From the NCBI GenBank assembly GCA_001769655.1, contig MEPC01000023.1, positions 62,001 to 126,000 on the forward strand: a stretch of 64,000 nt of DNA, written 5' to 3'. Positions 1 to 8,887 of this stretch are shown here, piece after piece (position 1 is the first letter of the stretch; each line of letters opens with the position of its first letter). Both the position numbers and the translations under genes were made by a program. This DNA is from Bacteroidetes bacterium RIFCSPLOWO2_12_FULL_37_12 (GTDB lineage: Bacteria; Bacteroidota; Bacteroidia; 2-12-FULL-37-12). A model generated the notes under the pieces. That model searched no databases, had not been told where the DNA came from, and worked only from the letters and a program-made list of their open reading frames with translations.

Positions 1-1
1 G

Positions 2-385
2 GCATCTCTTGCCATGGAAGGAGATGAGCTTTCTATAATTACGTATGGATATGGGGTTGTGTGGGCAAAAAAAATTATTGCTGAAAAAAATATTTCAGCC
101 GACATTCTTGATTTGCGTAGTTTATTGCCATGGGATAAATCAGCAGTCAGTGCCACTGTTAAAAAAACAGGGAAAGTATTGATTCTGCACGAAGATTGTG
201 TCACCGGTGGCATTGGCGCAGAAATTTCTGCCTGGATTACAGAGCATTGTTTTACGTTTCTCGATGCGCCTGTAATGAGAGTTGGCTCATTGGATACGCC
301 GGTTCCTTTTGCCTCGGCGCTTGAAGAGGACTTTCTACCGGAAAAGAGATTGAGGGATGCGGTGGAGGAGTTGCGGGGGTATTAA
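2..385 (+). CDS. 2-oxoacid dehydrogenase E1 component, beta subunit (C-terminal fragment)
   Basis: This is the 3' end of a gene that starts before the window; the frame is open from base 2, so the internal ATG at 14 is not the true start. The 127 visible residues match the transketolase C-terminal domain of E1-beta subunits. They include the IITYGYGV strand near the start, an ILHED segment, the GGIGAEI motif, and the R-x-x-x-x-D-T-P-V-P-F signature. The family decarboxylates pyruvate or branched-chain 2-oxoacids using thiamine diphosphate and hands the acyl group to E2; this domain forms part of the dimer interface. Which oxoacid is used, and whether alpha and beta are fused, cannot be told from this piece. 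A hairpin follows at 470. Confidence 0.85.
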   Translation, partial: ASLAMEGDELSIITYGYGVVWAKKIIAEKNISADILDLRSLLPWDKSAVSATVKKTGKVLILHEDCVTGGIGAEISAWITEHCFTFLDAPVMRVGSLDTPVPFASALEEDFLPEKRLRDAVEELRGY

Positions 386-469
386 TTTTTAAAAAACATA
401 AATATTTCCGGTAAGATATCTTTTCATGCTGGTACTTTTTTGCACACTATTACAAAAAAGTCACGACTA

Positions 470-489
470 TTTTGCAGTTGACTGCAAAA
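470..489. terminator. Candidate bidirectional terminator between convergent genes
   Basis: A perfect 8-bp stem (TTTTGCAG / CTGCAAAA) with a 4-nt loop, followed by an A run (a T run on the other strand). It lies between two genes that end towards each other. The form fits a Rho-independent terminator; function is inferred. Confidence 0.5.
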
Positions 490-512
490 AAGACGGGCGT
501 TAAACTTCTCCT

Positions 513-1661
513 CTATTCAATATATATTTGACCGCTCCACAATTTTTGCAGAAATTCCATCCAAGGCATAATAATAATATTTCCAACCTTTCGGGTATTT
601 GGGTCAAGTGAAACGATAATGGCTTGCTTTACATTATATTCTTCCAAAAACGCCTTCATTCCTTTCATATCGTCTTGATCTACGTGGCGAGTGCTTTTGA
701 CTTCTACAGCTACGTTATGATCGCCGAGAATAAAATCTACTTCTAATTGGGAGGCGGTCCGCCAGTAAAAGATATCATAAAAAAACCCCGAATACTTGCT
801 GTGTGCAGACAATTCCTGAAAAATAAATTGTTCGAATGCCTTTCCGAAGACCTCACTTGGAAAAAGAATTTTTCTACGATTAAGCAACGTGTTGATAATA
901 CATAAATCATAGAAATAAAATTTAGGTGACTGGATTACTCTTCGTTTCGGTTTCTTTTGAAAAGAAGGTATAAATTTACCTATTAAAGTGTCTGTTAATA
1001 TTTGAAAATACTCTTTGACTGTATAGAGAGATGCACCACAATCACGGGCAATATTGGTAAAATTCACTATTTCACCACTACTAAATGCGGCAGAGGTAAG
1101 AAAACCATTAAAAGCATGAAGGTTTCTGGAAATTGCTTCCTGTGACACTTCTTCTTTCAGATAATCACCAATATATGCACGATGCAGTGGTATTGGGTTT
1201 GAACTTAAATAATGCTTTGGTAGAAGACCATGTTCAAGCGCTCTCAGTAAATCAAAATCAGGGATTTCAGGAAAAACTAAAGGAAATAACTCGTAGCGAA
1301 TTGCTCGCCCGCCCAATAAATTTGCAGCATTTCGTTTTAATTTTCTTGCGCTGGAACCACATAAAATGAATGGAATATTATGATTGACTATTAACCATTG
1401 CACCTCATCCAACAAAATAGGAATTTTTTGTACTTCGTCTATAATTACTGGGAATTTATTTTCTTGAAGATTTAGTACTTCTTCCCTGAAAACAGATGGA
1501 TTGGCTAATAATCTTTGATATTCACCCGAAAGCAAGAGATCATATCGTGCAGATAAAGCAAATAATGACTTCAGTAATGTGCTCTTACCCGTTTGTCTGG
1601 GTCCCCAAAAAAAAGCGGTCTCTTGCTCCAATCCGGAAAAGGAAAATACACGTTTGAACAT
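513..1661 (-). CDS. ATP-binding protein, AAA_14 / DUF4143 family
   Basis: 382 residues, the usual length for this family. The N-terminal AAA domain has a Walker A at 20-28 (GPRQTGKST), a Walker B ending in D75-E76 (VIIDE) and the family-typical GSSARKLKR at 102-110. A winged-helix-like middle section precedes a C-terminal DUF4143 domain with a nuclease-like pattern: D309 in EVDF, then E320-x-K322 in EVKS. Members are common in Bacteroidota; their role is not established, though defence or toxin-like roles have been suggested. A second copy with the same architecture and length lies at 45879-47027. A possible TAAATTTG -7 element is at 1678-1685, just upstream of the start. Confidence 0.85.
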   Translation of the reverse strand: MFKRVFSFSGLEQETAFFWGPRQTGKSTLLKSLFALSARYDLLLSGEYQRLLANPSVFREEVLNLQENKFPVIIDEVQKIPILLDEVQWLIVNHNIPFILCGSSARKLKRNAANLLGGRAIRYELFPLVFPEIPDFDLLRALEHGLLPKHYLSSNPIPLHRAYIGDYLKEEVSQEAISRNLHAFNGFLTSAAFSSGEIVNFTNIARDCGASLYTVKEYFQILTDTLIGKFIPSFQKKPKRRVIQSPKFYFYDLCIINTLLNRRKILFPSEVFGKAFEQFIFQELSAHSKYSGFFYDIFYWRTASQLEVDFILGDHNVAVEVKSTRHVDQDDMKGMKAFLEEYNVKQAIIVSLDPNTRKVGNIIIMPWMEFLQKLWSGQIYIE

Positions 1662-1750
1662 AATTATTAATTGATGACAAATTTAAGTAAAATTTTAAAA
1701 TATCATGTAATTTTAAAAAAATGTTTATGAAAAATGGGTGCATCTTAAAC

Positions 1751-1772
1751 GAGACACGGAGCACCTTGTCTC
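1751..1772. repeat. Dispersed GAGACACGG palindrome, copy 1
   Basis: Imperfect inverted repeat with GAGACACGG and CCTTGTCTC arms and a 4-nt loop. Related palindromes occur at 23471 and 47710, so this looks like a small dispersed intergenic repeat. Confidence 0.55.
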
Positions 1773-1799
1773 TACATATTCCCCATTTGAGAAATTCCC

Positions 1800-2561
1800 C
1801 TAAGCATCAACCCTCAGCCCATCATACCCCAATCGAACAAACTCCGGCAACTCTTTTTCCACTTCTTCATGCAAGCCCAACTGGTGGCTGATGTGTGTAA
1901 GATAGGCACGTTCCGGCTTTAAAATTTTTAAAACTTCCACAGCTTCCTCCAGGGTGTAATGAGAGATGTGTTTTTCTTTTCTTAACGCATTCAACACGAT
2001 AATTTTAGATCCGTAAATTTTTTTCATTTCTTCCTCGGGGATAAAATTAGCGTCTGTTATATAGGTAAAATCGCCGACACGAAAACCGAAAACCGGCATT
2101 TTATGGTGCTTTACAAGTATAGGAATCAATGTGATGTCACCCACAGTAAATGGTTTGTTATCAATTTCTACCAAATCAATTTTGGGAATTCCCGGGTATT
2201 TAGAATTGTTAAAAACATATTCAAATTCCTGCTTTATCTGGTTGAGAACTTCTAAAGTCCCATAAACCGGCACTGCTTTGTCCTGGGAAAAATTAAACCC
2301 GCGTACATCATCCATTCCGGCTGTATGGTCTTTGTGCGCATGTGTGAATATTAAGGCATCGAGTTTATTAATTCTCTCCCTTAAAACTTGTTGTCGAAAG
2401 TCCGGTCCGGAGTCAATGATGACACTGGTGTTTTTATGTTGAATATGAATGGATGAACGGAGTCGTTTATCCCGGTAGTCAATGGAGCGGCAAATTTTGC
2501 AATCACAGGCAATAACGGGAACGCCCTGGGAGGTGCCGGTGCCGAGAAACGTGATTTGCAT
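1800..2561 (-). CDS. MBL-fold metallo-hydrolase, PhnP-like
   Basis: 253 residues with the metallo-beta-lactamase fold. The zinc motif is H74-A-H76-K-D78-H79 in THAHKDHTAGMDD, an earlier D50 sits in DSGPD, and later Asp (TDAN) and His (THISHQLG) ligands complete the set. An N-terminal CDCKIC cluster (C19, C21, C24) resembles the structural zinc site of PhnP-type cyclic phosphodiesterases. The exact substrate cannot be read from the sequence. PhnP itself acts in phosphonate breakdown, but no phn genes are nearby, so a general phosphodiesterase role is as likely. The DUF1640-like gene lies 28 bp upstream on the same strand, so the two may be cotranscribed. Confidence 0.8.
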   Translation of the reverse strand: MQITFLGTGTSQGVPVIACDCKICRSIDYRDKRLRSSIHIQHKNTSVIIDSGPDFRQQVLRERINKLDALIFTHAHKDHTAGMDDVRGFNFSQDKAVPVYGTLEVLNQIKQEFEYVFNNSKYPGIPKIDLVEIDNKPFTVGDITLIPILVKHHKMPVFGFRVGDFTYITDANFIPEEEMKKIYGSKIIVLNALRKEKHISHYTLEEAVEVLKILKPERAYLTHISHQLGLHEEVEKELPEFVRLGYDGLRVDA

Positions 2562-2589
2562 GATTGGCTTATAACTCTTATAAAAACTT

Positions 2590-2841
2590 TCAAAGTAGTT
2601 TTACCAACGTAACAGTAATCGCGATGCTTGCTGTTATCATTGCACCCAATTTTATGATGATGCGCTGCTCTATTTCTTTCATATTGCGTTTCAAATCTAT
2701 AATATCTTGTTTGGTTGCTAAATTTTCATCAATAATTTCAGCAAAAGTTTCTGCCTGCACTTCGGCTTGTTGAACGGGAACCCCAACTGCTATCAGTTTT
2801 TTAGCATAAGCCAAGGTATCAAATGTTAATGCGTGTGCCAT
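2590..2841 (-). CDS. DUF1640-like coiled-coil membrane protein
   Basis: 83 residues. The pattern is that of bacterial DUF1640 (CCDC90-like) proteins: an N-terminal FDTLAYAKKL...GVPVQQAEVQAE helix, an LATKQDI stretch, then a charged coiled coil and a C-terminal transmembrane helix (about residues 64-82). In bacteria these small proteins are usually of unknown function and often occur near toxin-antitoxin or mobile genes. The MBL hydrolase follows 28 bp downstream on the same strand. Confidence 0.65.
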   Translation of the reverse strand: MAHALTFDTLAYAKKLIAVGVPVQQAEVQAETFAEIIDENLATKQDIIDLKRNMKEIEQRIIIKLGAMITASIAITVTLVKLL

Positions 2842-2882
2842 AATGATTTTCTTACAAAGATAAACAATTTTAGGGTAATTTT

Positions 2883-3146
2883 TTATTCAGACGACTGTAA
2901 TTGCAAAAACAATTCGCGGCTTTTTTCGGTAAGTTGTTCTAGTGGTATGTTTAATACTTTCAGTATTTCCAACAGGCAGTTAATTTTCCCATCCAACGAA
3001 TAAAATTTATTGATAATCACTATTTTCTTACTTTCCAGAATACAATAGCCGGATTTGAAATTGCCTTTTTCGTAACGGACTTCGTAAGACGACTCTGTAA
3101 GCATATTTTCAAGCTTCTGGAGGAAGTGGGAAGTGTAGCGGATCAT
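2883..3146 (-). CDS. Small conserved hypothetical protein
   Basis: 87 residues from the ATG at 3146. The frame stays open to 3242, but that extension only translates low-complexity AAACACTAAACAC-type repeats, so I prefer the internal start. The protein has an amphipathic N-terminal helix, a short beta-rich middle (KSGYCILESKKIVIIN) and a Leu-rich C-terminal helix. No catalytic motif or membrane segment is visible. I recall similar short proteins in Bacteroidota but cannot assign a family or role. Confidence 0.6.
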   Translation of the reverse strand: MIRYTSHFLQKLENMLTESSYEVRYEKGNFKSGYCILESKKIVIINKFYSLDGKINCLLEILKVLNIPLEQLTEKSRELFLQLQSSE

Positions 3147-3297
3147 TTGAGGAAGGATAAAGGATAAAGGGGAAAGAAAAAAGGAGAAAGAAAAAAAAAT
3201 AACACTAAACATTAAACACAAAACACTAAACACAAAACACAAAACACTAAACGCTAAACACTAAACAACTAGCATCAAAAATCCAACATCAATTTCA
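3147..3297. repeat. Low-complexity purine and AAACACTAA tandem repeats
   Basis: Between the 2883-3146 and ilvE genes. A G/A-rich stretch (about 3150-3197) is followed by roughly ten irregular 7-9 bp units related to AAACACTAA (3198-3275). It looks like expanded simple sequence and has no coding signal on either strand. Confidence 0.6.
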
Positions 3298-4368
3298 CTA
3301 CACCCTCACCATCCAGCCAAATTTATCTTCACACTTTCCGGTACGTATGTCTGTCAATGTTTTTAAGATTCGATGAGAAATTGAGGAAGGAGTAATGACC
3401 GGTAATTGAAAATCTTTTCCCATATAACCGATTTTTGCAATGTGAGCCACCGTGGCGGCAGTTCCAACGCCAAATGCCTCTTTTAATTCATTCTTACTGT
3501 GAGCAGTCAGCAAATCATCAATGGAAATTCTTCTTTCTTCAACCGGAATTCCCCAGTCCTTTAAAAGTTGTATGATGCTATCACGCGTAATACCACTTAA
3601 TATAGTTCCGCTTGTCATGGGGGTAACTACTTTGTTTCCAATCACAAACATTACATTCATGGTTCCCGATTCTTCAATGTATTTATGTTCGAAACCATCT
3701 GTCCAAAGCATTTGATGGTACCCTTTGCTTTGCCCAAGTTTAGCGGGCATCAAAGCGGCGGCATAGTTTGCGGCGGCTTTAGTAAACCCTAATCCACCTT
3801 CAAAAGCCCTCACGTATTTTGTTTCCACAAGCACACTTACCGGCTCACTGTAATATTGACCCACCGGACAAGTGAAAATTACAAAACGATAATTTTGAGA
3901 AGGTTTTACACCTACAAATTCGTCAATAGCAAACATCACAGGACGAATATATAATGCCGCATTTTCTTGTTTTGGAATCCAATTGGAATCTAAGCGAATC
4001 AATTCCATCAGACCTTGCATAAATAAATCCTCAGGAATTGCGGGCATGCAAAGTCGTTCAGCCGAAATATTTAACCGCGCATGATTATCGGTTGGTCTGA
4101 AAAGCCAGGAATTTCCCTTTGTGTCTTTGTATGCCTTCATACCTTCAAACAATGCTTGACCATAATGCAAGGCAGAAATAGATGGAGCCATTGACATAGG
4201 ACCATAAGGTACTATTTTCCCATCCTGCCATTCTTCATTCTTATAGTCCACAACAAACATGTGGTCAGAAAAGTACTTACCAAAGGGTATGTGATTAAAA
4301 TCTATTTCATGAATACGGGATTTTGTAACTTTCTGGATTTCAAGGTTATAGATTTTTGTTTCTAACAT
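3298..4368 (-). CDS. ilvE: Branched-chain amino acid aminotransferase
   Basis: 356 residues, full length for the class IV (fold type IV) pyridoxal-phosphate aminotransferases that interconvert Leu, Ile or Val and their 2-oxoacids. The PLP lysine is K197 in GGLGFTKAAANYAA. The family signature IEESGTMNVMFV follows at about 231-243, and SALHYGQALFEGMKAY is near residues 65-80. The phosphate-binding Ser/Thr-rich loop (SGTILSGITRDS) and a C-terminal FGVGTAA motif are present. A Bacteroidota-type promoter maps at 4431-4461, inside the end of aspS, so ilvE is probably transcribed on its own as well as by read-through. Confidence 0.95.
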   Translation of the reverse strand: MLETKIYNLEIQKVTKSRIHEIDFNHIPFGKYFSDHMFVVDYKNEEWQDGKIVPYGPMSMAPSISALHYGQALFEGMKAYKDTKGNSWLFRPTDNHARLNISAERLCMPAIPEDLFMQGLMELIRLDSNWIPKQENAALYIRPVMFAIDEFVGVKPSQNYRFVIFTCPVGQYYSEPVSVLVETKYVRAFEGGLGFTKAAANYAAALMPAKLGQSKGYHQMLWTDGFEHKYIEESGTMNVMFVIGNKVVTPMTSGTILSGITRDSIIQLLKDWGIPVEERRISIDDLLTAHSKNELKEAFGVGTAATVAHIAKIGYMGKDFQLPVITPSSISHRILKTLTDIRTGKCEDKFGWMVRV

Positions 4369-4430
4369 GATTTCCTGAGTTTAAAGGTTAAATTTTTATC
4401 ACATTTCACCCGGCTCATTTTTAAAGTACC

Positions 4431-4461
4431 CAAATGTATGTAATTATTTTGAGAAAATCAA
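4431..4461 (-). promoter_or_regulatory. Predicted ilvE promoter overlapping the aspS stop
   Basis: Reading leftward: TTG (4459-4461), 20 bp, then TACATTTG (4431-4438), matching the Bacteroidota -33 TTG / -7 TAnnTTTG pattern. It lies about 60 bp before the ilvE start and its -33 element overlaps the aspS stop codon. Confidence 0.55.
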
Positions 4462-6233
4462 GTGTTATTTTTTTGTATAGAAATTCCCAATTCTTTCAAT
4501 TGTACATCTGGCAAAGGGGATGGGGAATCTATCATAACATCCCTTCCAGCGTTATTTTTAGGAAAAGCTATAAAATCACGAATGGTCTCTGAACCGCATA
4601 ATAAGGCAACCCAGCGATCGAAGCCGAAGGCAATTCCACCATGAGGTGGGGCGCCAAATTCAAAGGCATTCATTAAGAAACCAAATTTTTCGTTGGCTTC
4701 TTCTTTGGTAAATCCCAACACATGAAATATTTTTTCCTGCAATTCCTTTTGATGAATACGGATAGAACCGCCGCCAATTTCTGTTCCGTTTATCACCAAA
4801 TCGTGCGCAATGGCTCTTACTTTTTCCGGTTGGGAATCTAACAAGGGGATGTCTTCGGTTTTAGGGGAAGTAAAAGGATGATGCATGGCATAAAATCTTT
4901 TTTCTTCTTCATTCCATTCGAGTAGTGGAAAATCAATTATCCACACCGGTTTATATTCATCGGATTTCCGTAATCCAAGGCGATTGCCCATTTCAAGGCG
5001 TAATTCATTTAAACATTTCCGGGTATGTTTTTCTTTCCCACATAATATCAACAGTAAATCACCTGGAGCGGCTTTAAAAAGTTCAGTTACTTTTTTCAAT
5101 TCATCTTCCGTATAAAATTTATCTACAGATGATTTTACAGTTCCATCGCTATTGTAACGTACATAGACCAAACCCCCGGCGCCGATTTGTGGTTTCTTCA
5201 CAAATTCAATGAGTTCATCTATCTGTTTTCGGGTGTAAATTGCACATCCTTTTGCGCAAATACCTCCAATCCATTCGGCAGAATCGAAAACAAGAAATCC
5301 TTTTCCTTTGAGTTGGGTTGTAAGATCAACCAACTTCATATCGAAACGGAGGTCTGGTTTATCGGAACCGTAAGAATGCATTGCTTCCTGATAGGTCATA
5401 AGTGGAATTTCAGAAATCTCAATCCCTTTTATATTTTTAAAAAGGTGTTTTACAAGTCCGCTGAAGGTTTGCAAAATATCTTGTTGTGTGACAAATGACA
5501 TTTCGCAATCCAATTGCGTAAATTCCGGTTGCCGGTCGGCACGCAGGTCCTCATCGCGAAAACATTTTACTATTTGGTAATAGCGGTCTAATCCGGCGAC
5601 CATGAGCAGTTGTTTAAACGTTTGAGGGGATTGCGGAAGTGCATAAAATTCTCCGGGGTTTACTCTTGATGGAACAATAAAATCGCGGGCGCCTTCCGGT
5701 GTCGATTTTATAAGAACCGGTGTTTCAACTTCCACAAAATTTTGTTCATCCATATAATTCCGGATTTGATGCGACACGTTGTGGCGAAATTCGAGATTGT
5801 GTTTTACCGGATTTCGTCTTATATCTAAGTAGCGGTATTTCATTCTAAGATTATCACCTCCATCCGTATTATCTTCAATAGTAAAAGGAGGAACCTGAGA
5901 AGGATTTAATACTTCAATTGTGGTTGGAATTATTTCAATATCACCTGTTTTCATTTTCGGGTTTTTAGACATGCGTTCTTTTACCACGCCGGTAACCTTA
6001 ATTACGTATTCTCTGCCGAGTGATTTGGCATTTTGCATGCAATTGATTTCGGTAGATGACTCCTCTAAAACAATTTGGATTACCCCATAACGGTCGCGCA
6101 CGTCAATCCATAACATCCCCCCTTTATCACGAACACGTTGAACCCAGCCGCACAAGGTGACTTCTTTGTTTATATCGGCATGAGAAAGTTCTCCGCAAGT
6201 ATGGGTTCGATGGTGGGTTGTGAGGTTTAGCAT
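4458..6233 (-). CDS. aspS: Aspartyl-tRNA synthetase
   Basis: 591 residues, the length of a bacterial-type AspRS. An N-terminal OB-fold anticodon-binding domain (about 1-110, with [11 protein letters not shown]) precedes the class II catalytic core. The core carries the motif 2 region [14 protein letters not shown] and motif 3 [12 protein letters not shown] near the end. A bacterial GAD insert lies between them (about 290-420). The enzyme charges tRNA-Asp; whether it is discriminating cannot be judged because no GatCAB genes are in the window. Upstream lies a tract of AATGGTT repeats. Confidence 0.97.
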   Translation of the reverse strand: MLNLTTHHRTHTCGELSHADINKEVTLCGWVQRVRDKGGMLWIDVRDRYGVIQIVLEESSTEINCMQNAKSLGREYVIKVTGVVKERMSKNPKMKTGDIEIIPTTIEVLNPSQVPPFTIEDNTDGGDNLRMKYRYLDIRRNPVKHNLEFRHNVSHQIRNYMDEQNFVEVETPVLIKSTPEGARDFIVPSRVNPGEFYALPQSPQTFKQLLMVAGLDRYYQIVKCFRDEDLRADRQPEFTQLDCEMSFVTQQDILQTFSGLVKHLFKNIKGIEISEIPLMTYQEAMHSYGSDKPDLRFDMKLVDLTTQLKGKGFLVFDSAEWIGGICAKGCAIYTRKQIDELIEFVKKPQIGAGGLVYVRYNSDGTVKSSVDKFYTEDELKKVTELFKAAPGDLLLILCGKEKHTRKCLNELRLEMGNRLGLRKSDEYKPVWIIDFPLLEWNEEEKRFYAMHHPFTSPKTEDIPLLDSQPEKVRAIAHDLVINGTEIGGGSIRIHQKELQEKIFHVLGFTKEEANEKFGFLMNAFEFGAPPHGGIAFGFDRWVALLCGSETIRDFIAFPKNNAGRDVMIDSPSPLPDVQLKELGISIQKNNT

Positions 6234-6238
6234 GAGGT

Positions 6239-6311
6239 GTTGAATGGATTAATGGTTGAATGGGTAAAATGGTTGAATGGTTAAATGGTTATATGGTTAA
6301 AATGGTTAATT
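6239..6311. repeat. AATGGTT 7-8 bp tandem repeat tract
   Basis: About eight irregular copies of (A)AATGGTT between the divergent aspS and the gene at 6370. The reverse complement AACCATT(T/C) recurs at 23407, 40413 and 43769, so the same word has expanded independently in several intergenic gaps. Confidence 0.65.
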
Positions 6312-6369
6312 GAAAAAATAATTATACTTTTACAAGGTGTAAAAATACGGCAAAACAACGCAATTTTAT

Positions 6370-6936
6370 ATGAAAAACAGATTCGTATTGTTTATTTTAT
6401 TTTTTTGGATAGGGTGTGGGTTTGGATTAAGAGCGCAAATACCTGGAATGAAGCAGGTATCTTTGGGTGATTATGGTACGATGGAGATTCCGAATAATTT
6501 CATAGAAATGGATGACGATATGATTGCTTTCAAGTACCCGGCTCAGCGGAGACCTATTATCATGTTTACTGACTCGTTGCAGGAAGTGGAAGTTGGTTTA
6601 ACCATGCATCCTACCTTATTTGAAGAAAAAGACATGAAATTATTGATGAAGTTTATTAAATCAACGTTGATACAACAATTTGATACGGTAAAATTTTTGA
6701 GTGACACAGTATTGATACATCATGAAAAAAAATCTGGTAAATTTAATCTCAAGACCATACGAAGATTTCGCAGTGTCACGGGGAAAATAAATTTAATTGA
6801 AAAGTATGTGTCACAGCGGTATTTTATTATTGGGAAGGAACTACTTGTTTTTTCATTTTATTGTCCGTTTAATATTAAAAATGAATGGGAGGAGAAAACA
6901 GAGAGGATGATAGGGACGATAGTATTGAAAAAGTAA
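6370..6936 (+). CDS. Exported hypothetical protein
   Basis: 188 residues. An N-terminal signal peptide (MKNR, hydrophobic core, then GLRAQ; cleavage likely near residue 23) implies export to the periplasm or outer surface. The mature part is mixed alpha/beta with several aromatic-rich strands, no cysteine pairs and no recognised catalytic motif. The ATG at 6370 is chosen because it gives a proper signal peptide. It stands alone between aspS (divergent) and the GxxExxY gene. No family assignment is possible by eye. Confidence 0.65.
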   Translation: MKNRFVLFILFFWIGCGFGLRAQIPGMKQVSLGDYGTMEIPNNFIEMDDDMIAFKYPAQRRPIIMFTDSLQEVEVGLTMHPTLFEEKDMKLLMKFIKSTLIQQFDTVKFLSDTVLIHHEKKSGKFNLKTIRRFRSVTGKINLIEKYVSQRYFIIGKELLVFSFYCPFNIKNEWEEKTERMIGTIVLKK

Positions 6937-6966
6937 AACGTTAAGTTTTTTCGTATCAAAACGAAA

Positions 6967-7002
6967 ACACGGAACGACAGGAAAATATATAAAAAAGAAA
7001 AC
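6967..7002 (-). repeat. ACGGAACGACAGG repeat, single upstream copy
   Basis: One copy of the short repeat that is tandemly arrayed at 7795-7975. It ends directly at the ATG of the next gene. Its reverse complement matches the signal-peptide coding sequence of the TPR proteins downstream. Confidence 0.6.
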
Positions 7003-7788
7003 ATGAGTTTGATATATAAGGATTTAACCTATAGTATCAGGGGTATTATATTTGATGTTTTTGCTAATGTTCCCGGTAAGTGGGAAGAGGAAATATATGA
7101 AGATATCTTAACAGATTCCATGATTTCTAAGGGCTATAAAGTGGAACGGCAGAAAGAATATTCGGTGTTGTATAAAAATAATATTGTAGGTAAATATAGA
7201 ACGGATTTGGTTGTTGAAGAAAAAGTTGTTCTTGAACTTAAGGTAGTAACTGAAATTTTACCTCTACATCAGGCACAACTAATTTCATATTTGAAAGTGA
7301 CAGGACTACAATTAGGGCTACTTATTAATTTTGGTGGGTCCAAAGTTTATATGCAAGGATTTCCTAACATGGTAAGTAATAAGAAAATACTCACTATTAA
7401 CTTTGATATAAATAAGACCTCTCTCAAAAACGAAGATAAAAAACTTCTTTTGCCTTTTTTAGAAATGGGTAAAGAAGTTCTTGAAAATCTTGGACCAGGT
7501 TTTTTTCACCAAGTATATAGACGTGCGTTTTGGGATGAGCTACGAGCAGGTGATATTGATTTTGTATTAATAAAAAATCTTGAATTGAATTATAACGGTA
7601 AGCTTTATGGATCAAAGGACATACGGTTATTTAAAATAAATGACCTGTTGATATCAATAAACGCGATAAAATCAATAGAAAATGAAACGATAAGCGTGTT
7701 TTCTAATTTGATAAAACATTATCAATGTAAAAAAGGTTTGTTGTTTAATTTTAACAGCACGAAAATGGATTATAGATTTATTGGATAA
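7003..7788 (+). CDS. GxxExxY protein with a second, degenerate GxxExxY-like domain
   Basis: 261 residues, about twice the usual length of GxxExxY proteins (PD-(D/E)XK nuclease superfamily, TIGR04256). Domain 1 (about 1-130) is well conserved: GKWEEEIYEDIL in place of the name motif, then YRTDLVVEEKVVLELK, giving D67 and the E78-x-K80 nuclease-like residues, then the typical HQAQLISYLKVTGLQLGLLINFG. Domain 2 (about 140-261) restarts with NLGPGFFHQVYRRAF but lacks a clear D...ExK set, so it looks like a decayed duplicate. Members are common in Bacteroidota and of unknown function. ACGGAACGACAGG repeats flank the gene on both sides. Confidence 0.8.
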   Translation: MSLIYKDLTYSIRGIIFDVFANVPGKWEEEIYEDILTDSMISKGYKVERQKEYSVLYKNNIVGKYRTDLVVEEKVVLELKVVTEILPLHQAQLISYLKVTGLQLGLLINFGGSKVYMQGFPNMVSNKKILTINFDINKTSLKNEDKKLLLPFLEMGKEVLENLGPGFFHQVYRRAFWDELRAGDIDFVLIKNLELNYNGKLYGSKDIRLFKINDLLISINAIKSIENETISVFSNLIKHYQCKKGLLFNFNSTKMDYRFIG

Positions 7789-7794
7789 TAAAAA

Positions 7795-7975
7795 AGGAAA
7801 ATACGGAACGACAGGAAAACATGTAAAAAGGAAAAAGGGAAAAAAGAAGATACGGAACTACAGGAAAATATATAAAAAGGAAAGAAGGAAAAAAAGAAGA
7901 TACGGAACGACAGGAAAATATGTAAAAAGGAAAAAGGGAAAATACGGAACTACAGGAAAATATGTAAAAAATAAA
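7795..7975 (-). repeat. Tandem array of four ACGGAACGACAGG units
   Basis: Four copies starting at 7802, 7851, 7901 and 7943 (periods 49, 50 and 42 bp). Each is TACGGAAC(G/T)ACAGG followed by AAAA(T/C)AT and an A/G-rich tail. Read on the minus strand each copy encodes a hydrophobic YFPVV/IFSC-type stretch. The reverse complement is the signal-peptide coding sequence of the genes at 8022 and 14539, and in part 10181. Confidence 0.75.
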
Positions 7976-8021
7976 AAAAGAAAAAAATAAAAAAAGAAAA
8001 AAAAAGAAAAAAATAATAAAC

Positions 8022-8876
8022 ATGGACGATTACTCAATTTATAAGACGCAAACACGTCCTAAAACCAGGTGTTCACTTAACTACATCAGTTCTTATAAGA
8101 TTCTTGGCTTTTCTTTTTTCCTTTTTATATACTTTCCTGTCGTTCTCCTTTCCTATTCTTCCGTTTTCGCTCAGAATAAAATAGATAGTTTAAATTCTGT
8201 CTTATCCTCCCTCTCCCGCCGCCCCGATTCCTTCTTAAACGATACTACCAAAATAAATATGTTAATTATGTTAAGTCGTGAACTATTGGTTACAGGCAAT
8301 TATGATAAAGCAATGGAAAAAGTCAATGAAGCTATAACACAGGCAAAAAAACAGATGAAAGGTAATCCCACAACGAATTTAACCACTCTCAAAAAAGGAC
8401 TTGCAAATGCTTATAACATCAAAGGAAACATCAATTTCGCACACGGCAATTACAATGAAGCATTGAGAAATCATTTCTCTGCATTAAATATCAGAGTGGA
8501 ATTTGGGGATAAATCCGGAATCTCCTCTTCTTACAACAATATTGGAAATATTTATTATCACCAGAACAACGACAAAGAAGCATTAAAAAATTATTTCCAT
8601 TCATTGAAAATAAGAGAAGAAATAGATGATAAAAAAGGAATTGCCAATTCTTACGTTACTATCGGTAATATTTATTATGGAAAAGCTGTTTTACTGAGTT
8701 CTGATAGCGCCTTTTTTCAGAGTTTGTTGTATTCAAAAGCATTGCATAATTATCATGCCGCTTTAAAAATACAAGAAGAAATTGGAGATAAAAATGGGAT
8801 AGCTTCTTCTTTGATCAATATAGGGACAATAAATAATCTATTAAAAAATTTGACGATTCAAGAAATTATTTTCTAA
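8022..8876 (+). CDS. TPR-adenylate cyclase, N-terminal part (frameshifted gene)
   Basis: 284 residues: a signal peptide (hydrophobic FFLFIYFPVVLLS, then SVFAQ), then TPR units with the paralogs' spacing (YNNIGNIYY, N/D-YDKA/KEAL, SLKIREEI). The frame stops at 8874-8876. Alignment with the intact paralog at 14539 shows that the protein should continue in the frame of the next ORF: in that frame the sequence after 8849 reads FDDSRNYFLRCLQLSKE, matching the paralog's FTEARKYLERGLLQSKE. The break is one missing A in the A6 run at 8843-8848, where the paralog has A7. It is a recent frameshift, a homopolymer sequencing error, or a -1 recoding site (heptamer A AAA AAT). With the next feature it makes one gene. 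Confidence 0.8.
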   Translation: MDDYSIYKTQTRPKTRCSLNYISSYKILGFSFFLFIYFPVVLLSYSSVFAQNKIDSLNSVLSSLSRRPDSFLNDTTKINMLIMLSRELLVTGNYDKAMEKVNEAITQAKKQMKGNPTTNLTTLKKGLANAYNIKGNINFAHGNYNEALRNHFSALNIRVEFGDKSGISSSYNNIGNIYYHQNNDKEALKNYFHSLKIREEIDDKKGIANSYVTIGNIYYGKAVLLSSDSAFFQSLLYSKALHNYHAALKIQEEIGDKNGIASSLINIGTINNLLKNLTIQEIIF

Positions 8877-8887
8877 GATGTTTACAA

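Noticed and set aside
7778-8055. ORFs on both strands across the ACGGAACGACAGG repeats
   Set aside because: They are translations of A/G or T/C repeats without other coding signs, although the minus strand resembles signal peptides.
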